Source of the DNA: Candidatus Bathyarchaeota archaeon JdFR-04
Lineage (GTDB): Archaea > Thermoproteota > Bathyarchaeia > Bathyarchaeales > UBA233
Assembly (NCBI GenBank): GCA_002010925.1
Contig: MTLR01000163.1
Span: 1 to 6,113 of the forward strand
Reading direction: 5' to 3'
DNA length: 6,113 nucleotides
Shown here piece by piece: positions 4,785 to 6,113 of this stretch. Within the stretch, counting starts at the first letter, position 1, and each line of letters begins with the position of its first letter. The position numbers and the translations under genes were made by a program. A model generated the notes under the pieces. It had not been told where the DNA came from. It made no database searches and saw only the letters and a program-made list of their open reading frames with translations.

Positions 4785-5456
4785 TTGGTTAAAATAACAT
4801 GGTTGGGGCATTCAGCCTTTAAGCTTGAGCTGGCGGATAAAACTGTTTTTATTGATCCATGGATTACTGGCAACCCCAAGGCGCCCATAAAGGCTTCGGA
4901 TATAACCCATGCTGATGTTATCTGCGTTACTCATGACCACGTTGACCATATAGGCGACGCTTTTGACATTTGCAAGAAAACAAATTCCACATTCATTGCT
5001 ACCTTCGAACTCTGCAATTACGCGCAAAACAACGGCGTCAAAAATGTTGTCGGAATAAACATCGGTGGAACAATGGAAGTGAGAGGGTTAAAGATAACTA
5101 TGGTTCAAGCTTTCCACACATCCACTAGGGGAGCGCCAACAGGATTTGTCCTCCGAGGAGAAGGAAAAACCATTTATCACGCCGGAGACACTGGGCTTTT
5201 TGGAGATATGGAGTTAATTGGAGAGCTTTACTGCCCAAACGTGGCACTTATTCCAATAGGAAGCTATTATACAATGGGCCCATTAGAGGCAGCTGAAGCC
5301 GTTAGGCTAATTAGCCCTGAAATCACAATCCCAATGCACTATCAGACTTTTCCGGTTCTTGTTCAGTCTGCAGATGAATTCCTTAAGCTTGTCAAAGAAA
5401 AAGCGCCCAATGTAGAGATCGCTGTTTTAAAGCCTGGCGAGTCCCTTAATTTTTAG
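4785..5456 (+). CDS. UPF0173-type metal-dependent hydrolase, metallo-beta-lactamase fold
   Basis: This 223-residue cytoplasmic protein has the full metallo-beta-lactamase motif set. Residues 47-58 contain THDHVDHIGD, giving H50, H52, D54 and H55. Further ligands are H111 (AFHTST), D135 (HAGDTGLFGD) and H185 (MHYQTFP). The opening MVKITWLGHSAF and the FIDPWITGNP and PIGSYYTMGP segments are typical of the UPF0173 family of small dinuclear metal hydrolases, whose physiological substrate is not established. Length matches the family. The TTG start is supported by GGAGG ten bases upstream and by homology beginning at residue 1. It is divergent from map and convergent with the flavin reductase-like gene, so it is probably a single-gene transcript. 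Confidence 0.9.
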   Translation: MVKITWLGHSAFKLELADKTVFIDPWITGNPKAPIKASDITHADVICVTHDHVDHIGDAFDICKKTNSTFIATFELCNYAQNNGVKNVVGINIGGTMEVRGLKITMVQAFHTSTRGAPTGFVLRGEGKTIYHAGDTGLFGDMELIGELYCPNVALIPIGSYYTMGPLEAAEAVRLISPEITIPMHYQTFPVLVQSADEFLKLVKEKAPNVEIAVLKPGESLNF

Positions 5457-5472
5457 CCTTCTTTTTATGTTT

Positions 5473-6030
5473 CTATGTTTCTGGTACTATTATCTTTGGA
5501 GTAATCGTTGCGAATTGTTTTCCACCAACATGATATATTAGATTGGCTTTTTCGAGGTTATATATTTGGTTAAAAATGTTTTCGTTTACATACGCGGCTA
5601 GGACTTCACCTATGAATAGAGTATGATCTCCGGCGGGCACTTGCTTGTATAGTTTGCATTCAAGGTGAGCTACACATTCTTTTATAATCGGTGGCTTGAC
5701 TTTTCGGGCTGGAAGCTGCGTTAATCCTGTTTCATTAAACTTGTCGGTATTTCTACCGCTTCTTCTTCCGCAGAAGAACATTTCGTTTAGGGTTTTCATA
5801 GTTGGGATGTTTAGAACGAATTCGCCTGTTTTCTCGATTAGACCGTGAGAGTACCGTGGAGGAGCTATGCTCACTACTACAAGAGGAGGATTGATCGAGG
5901 CAGGCATAGCCCACGCTAAAGTGATTATGTTAGCTTTTCCATCATTATCAACACATGTCAAAAGCACAACAAGTTTTGGATGAAGCAGCCGGTAGAACCA
6001 AGAGCCAGCATCAACCTTTGATTTTTCCAA
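5473..6030 (-). CDS. Flavin reductase-like / flavoredoxin family protein
   Basis: This 185-residue protein has the split-barrel FMN-binding fold of the flavin reductase-like family (flavoredoxin and related proteins). Visible family features are the N-terminal HPKLVVLLTCVDNDGKANI, ITLAWAMPASINPP at about 36-49, SIAPPRYSHGLI at about 54-65, CGRRSGRNTDKF at 87-98, and GDHTLFIGEVLAA at 134-146. A C-terminal YHVGGKQFATI (166-176) follows. Such proteins bind FMN and either reduce flavin with NAD(P)H or pass electrons between redox partners; which applies here cannot be told. The start is TTG 6030, with GAGGGAAAGGA just upstream as ribosome binding site; the nearby ATG upstream is out of frame. A/T-rich box A candidates lie upstream near 6055-6064 and 6081-6090. 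It converges on the UPF0173 gene with a 16-bp gap. Confidence 0.88.
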   Translation of the reverse strand: MEKSKVDAGSWFYRLLHPKLVVLLTCVDNDGKANIITLAWAMPASINPPLVVVSIAPPRYSHGLIEKTGEFVLNIPTMKTLNEMFFCGRRSGRNTDKFNETGLTQLPARKVKPPIIKECVAHLECKLYKQVPAGDHTLFIGEVLAAYVNENIFNQIYNLEKANLIYHVGGKQFATITPKIIVPET

Positions 6031-6113
6031 ATCCTTTCCCTCATCAACTTTAAAGGAATATTTTAGATATCGTCCAAAAGTTAAAAAGGTTAATCCAGCC
6101 GAAATAAAATTTA

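Noticed and set aside
4532..4792. Plus-strand open frame of 86 codons antisense to map
   Set aside because: Map has all its catalytic residues, and the antisense frame shows no domain or promoter.
1..6113. CRISPR array, insertion sequence, toxin-antitoxin or phage module
   Set aside because: No regularly spaced repeats, transposase, terminal inverted repeats around genes, or phage proteins are present.

Overview
The window looks like chromosomal DNA from an archaeon, most likely of the TACK group and possibly Bathyarchaeia-like (the lineage is inference). The evidence is A/T-rich box A promoters about 30 nt upstream of starts, several short-leader or leaderless genes, a 5S rRNA gene not linked to 16S-23S, a tRNA-Trp with an intron at the archaeal position 37/38, tRNAs with encoded CCA, a type 2 methionine aminopeptidase, and a protein I recognise as the archaeal DUF1512 family. 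Nothing suggests phage, plasmid, insertion sequence or CRISPR content.

Layout. Positions 1-86 hold the 5' end of an enolase-superfamily (MR/MLE-type) gene on the minus strand, too short to appear as a long ORF. A divergent promoter region (87-309) separates it from an unrecognised four-helix membrane protein (310-720). Next come tRNA-Pro(CGG) on the minus strand (771-848) and a secreted dockerin-type protein on the plus strand (1012-1731). Then follow tRNA-Trp(CCA) with a 66-nt intron on the minus strand (1742-1884) and a stand-alone 5S rRNA on the plus strand (2017-2146). A two-gene plus-strand unit encodes a DUF1512 membrane-anchored protein (best start 2236) and an overlapping two-helix zinc-ribbon membrane protein, ending at 3817. 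Its stop codon overlaps the stop of a convergent methionine aminopeptidase (3814-4731, minus). Divergent from that is a UPF0173 metallo-beta-lactamase-fold hydrolase (4785-5456, plus), which converges on a flavin reductase-like protein (5473-6030, minus).

How parts fit together. Most genes are single housekeeping or conserved-unknown transcription units, not one pathway. RNA and translation functions recur: two tRNAs, 5S rRNA and N-terminal methionine removal. The only convincing protein operon is DUF1512 plus zinc ribbon, both membrane-attached and translationally overlapping, so they may act together; that is inference.

The most interesting element is the tRNA-Trp intron. It reads as a box C/D guide RNA with two 10-nt guides, one aimed at C34 and one at C39 of its own tRNA, and each guide duplex spans a splice junction. 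Spacing is identical in the two halves, but the outer C and D boxes are degenerate. Secondary observations are a 16-bp-period direct repeat around the promoter of the membrane protein, an inverted repeat just upstream of the dockerin gene promoter, and an inverted repeat flanking 5S rRNA.
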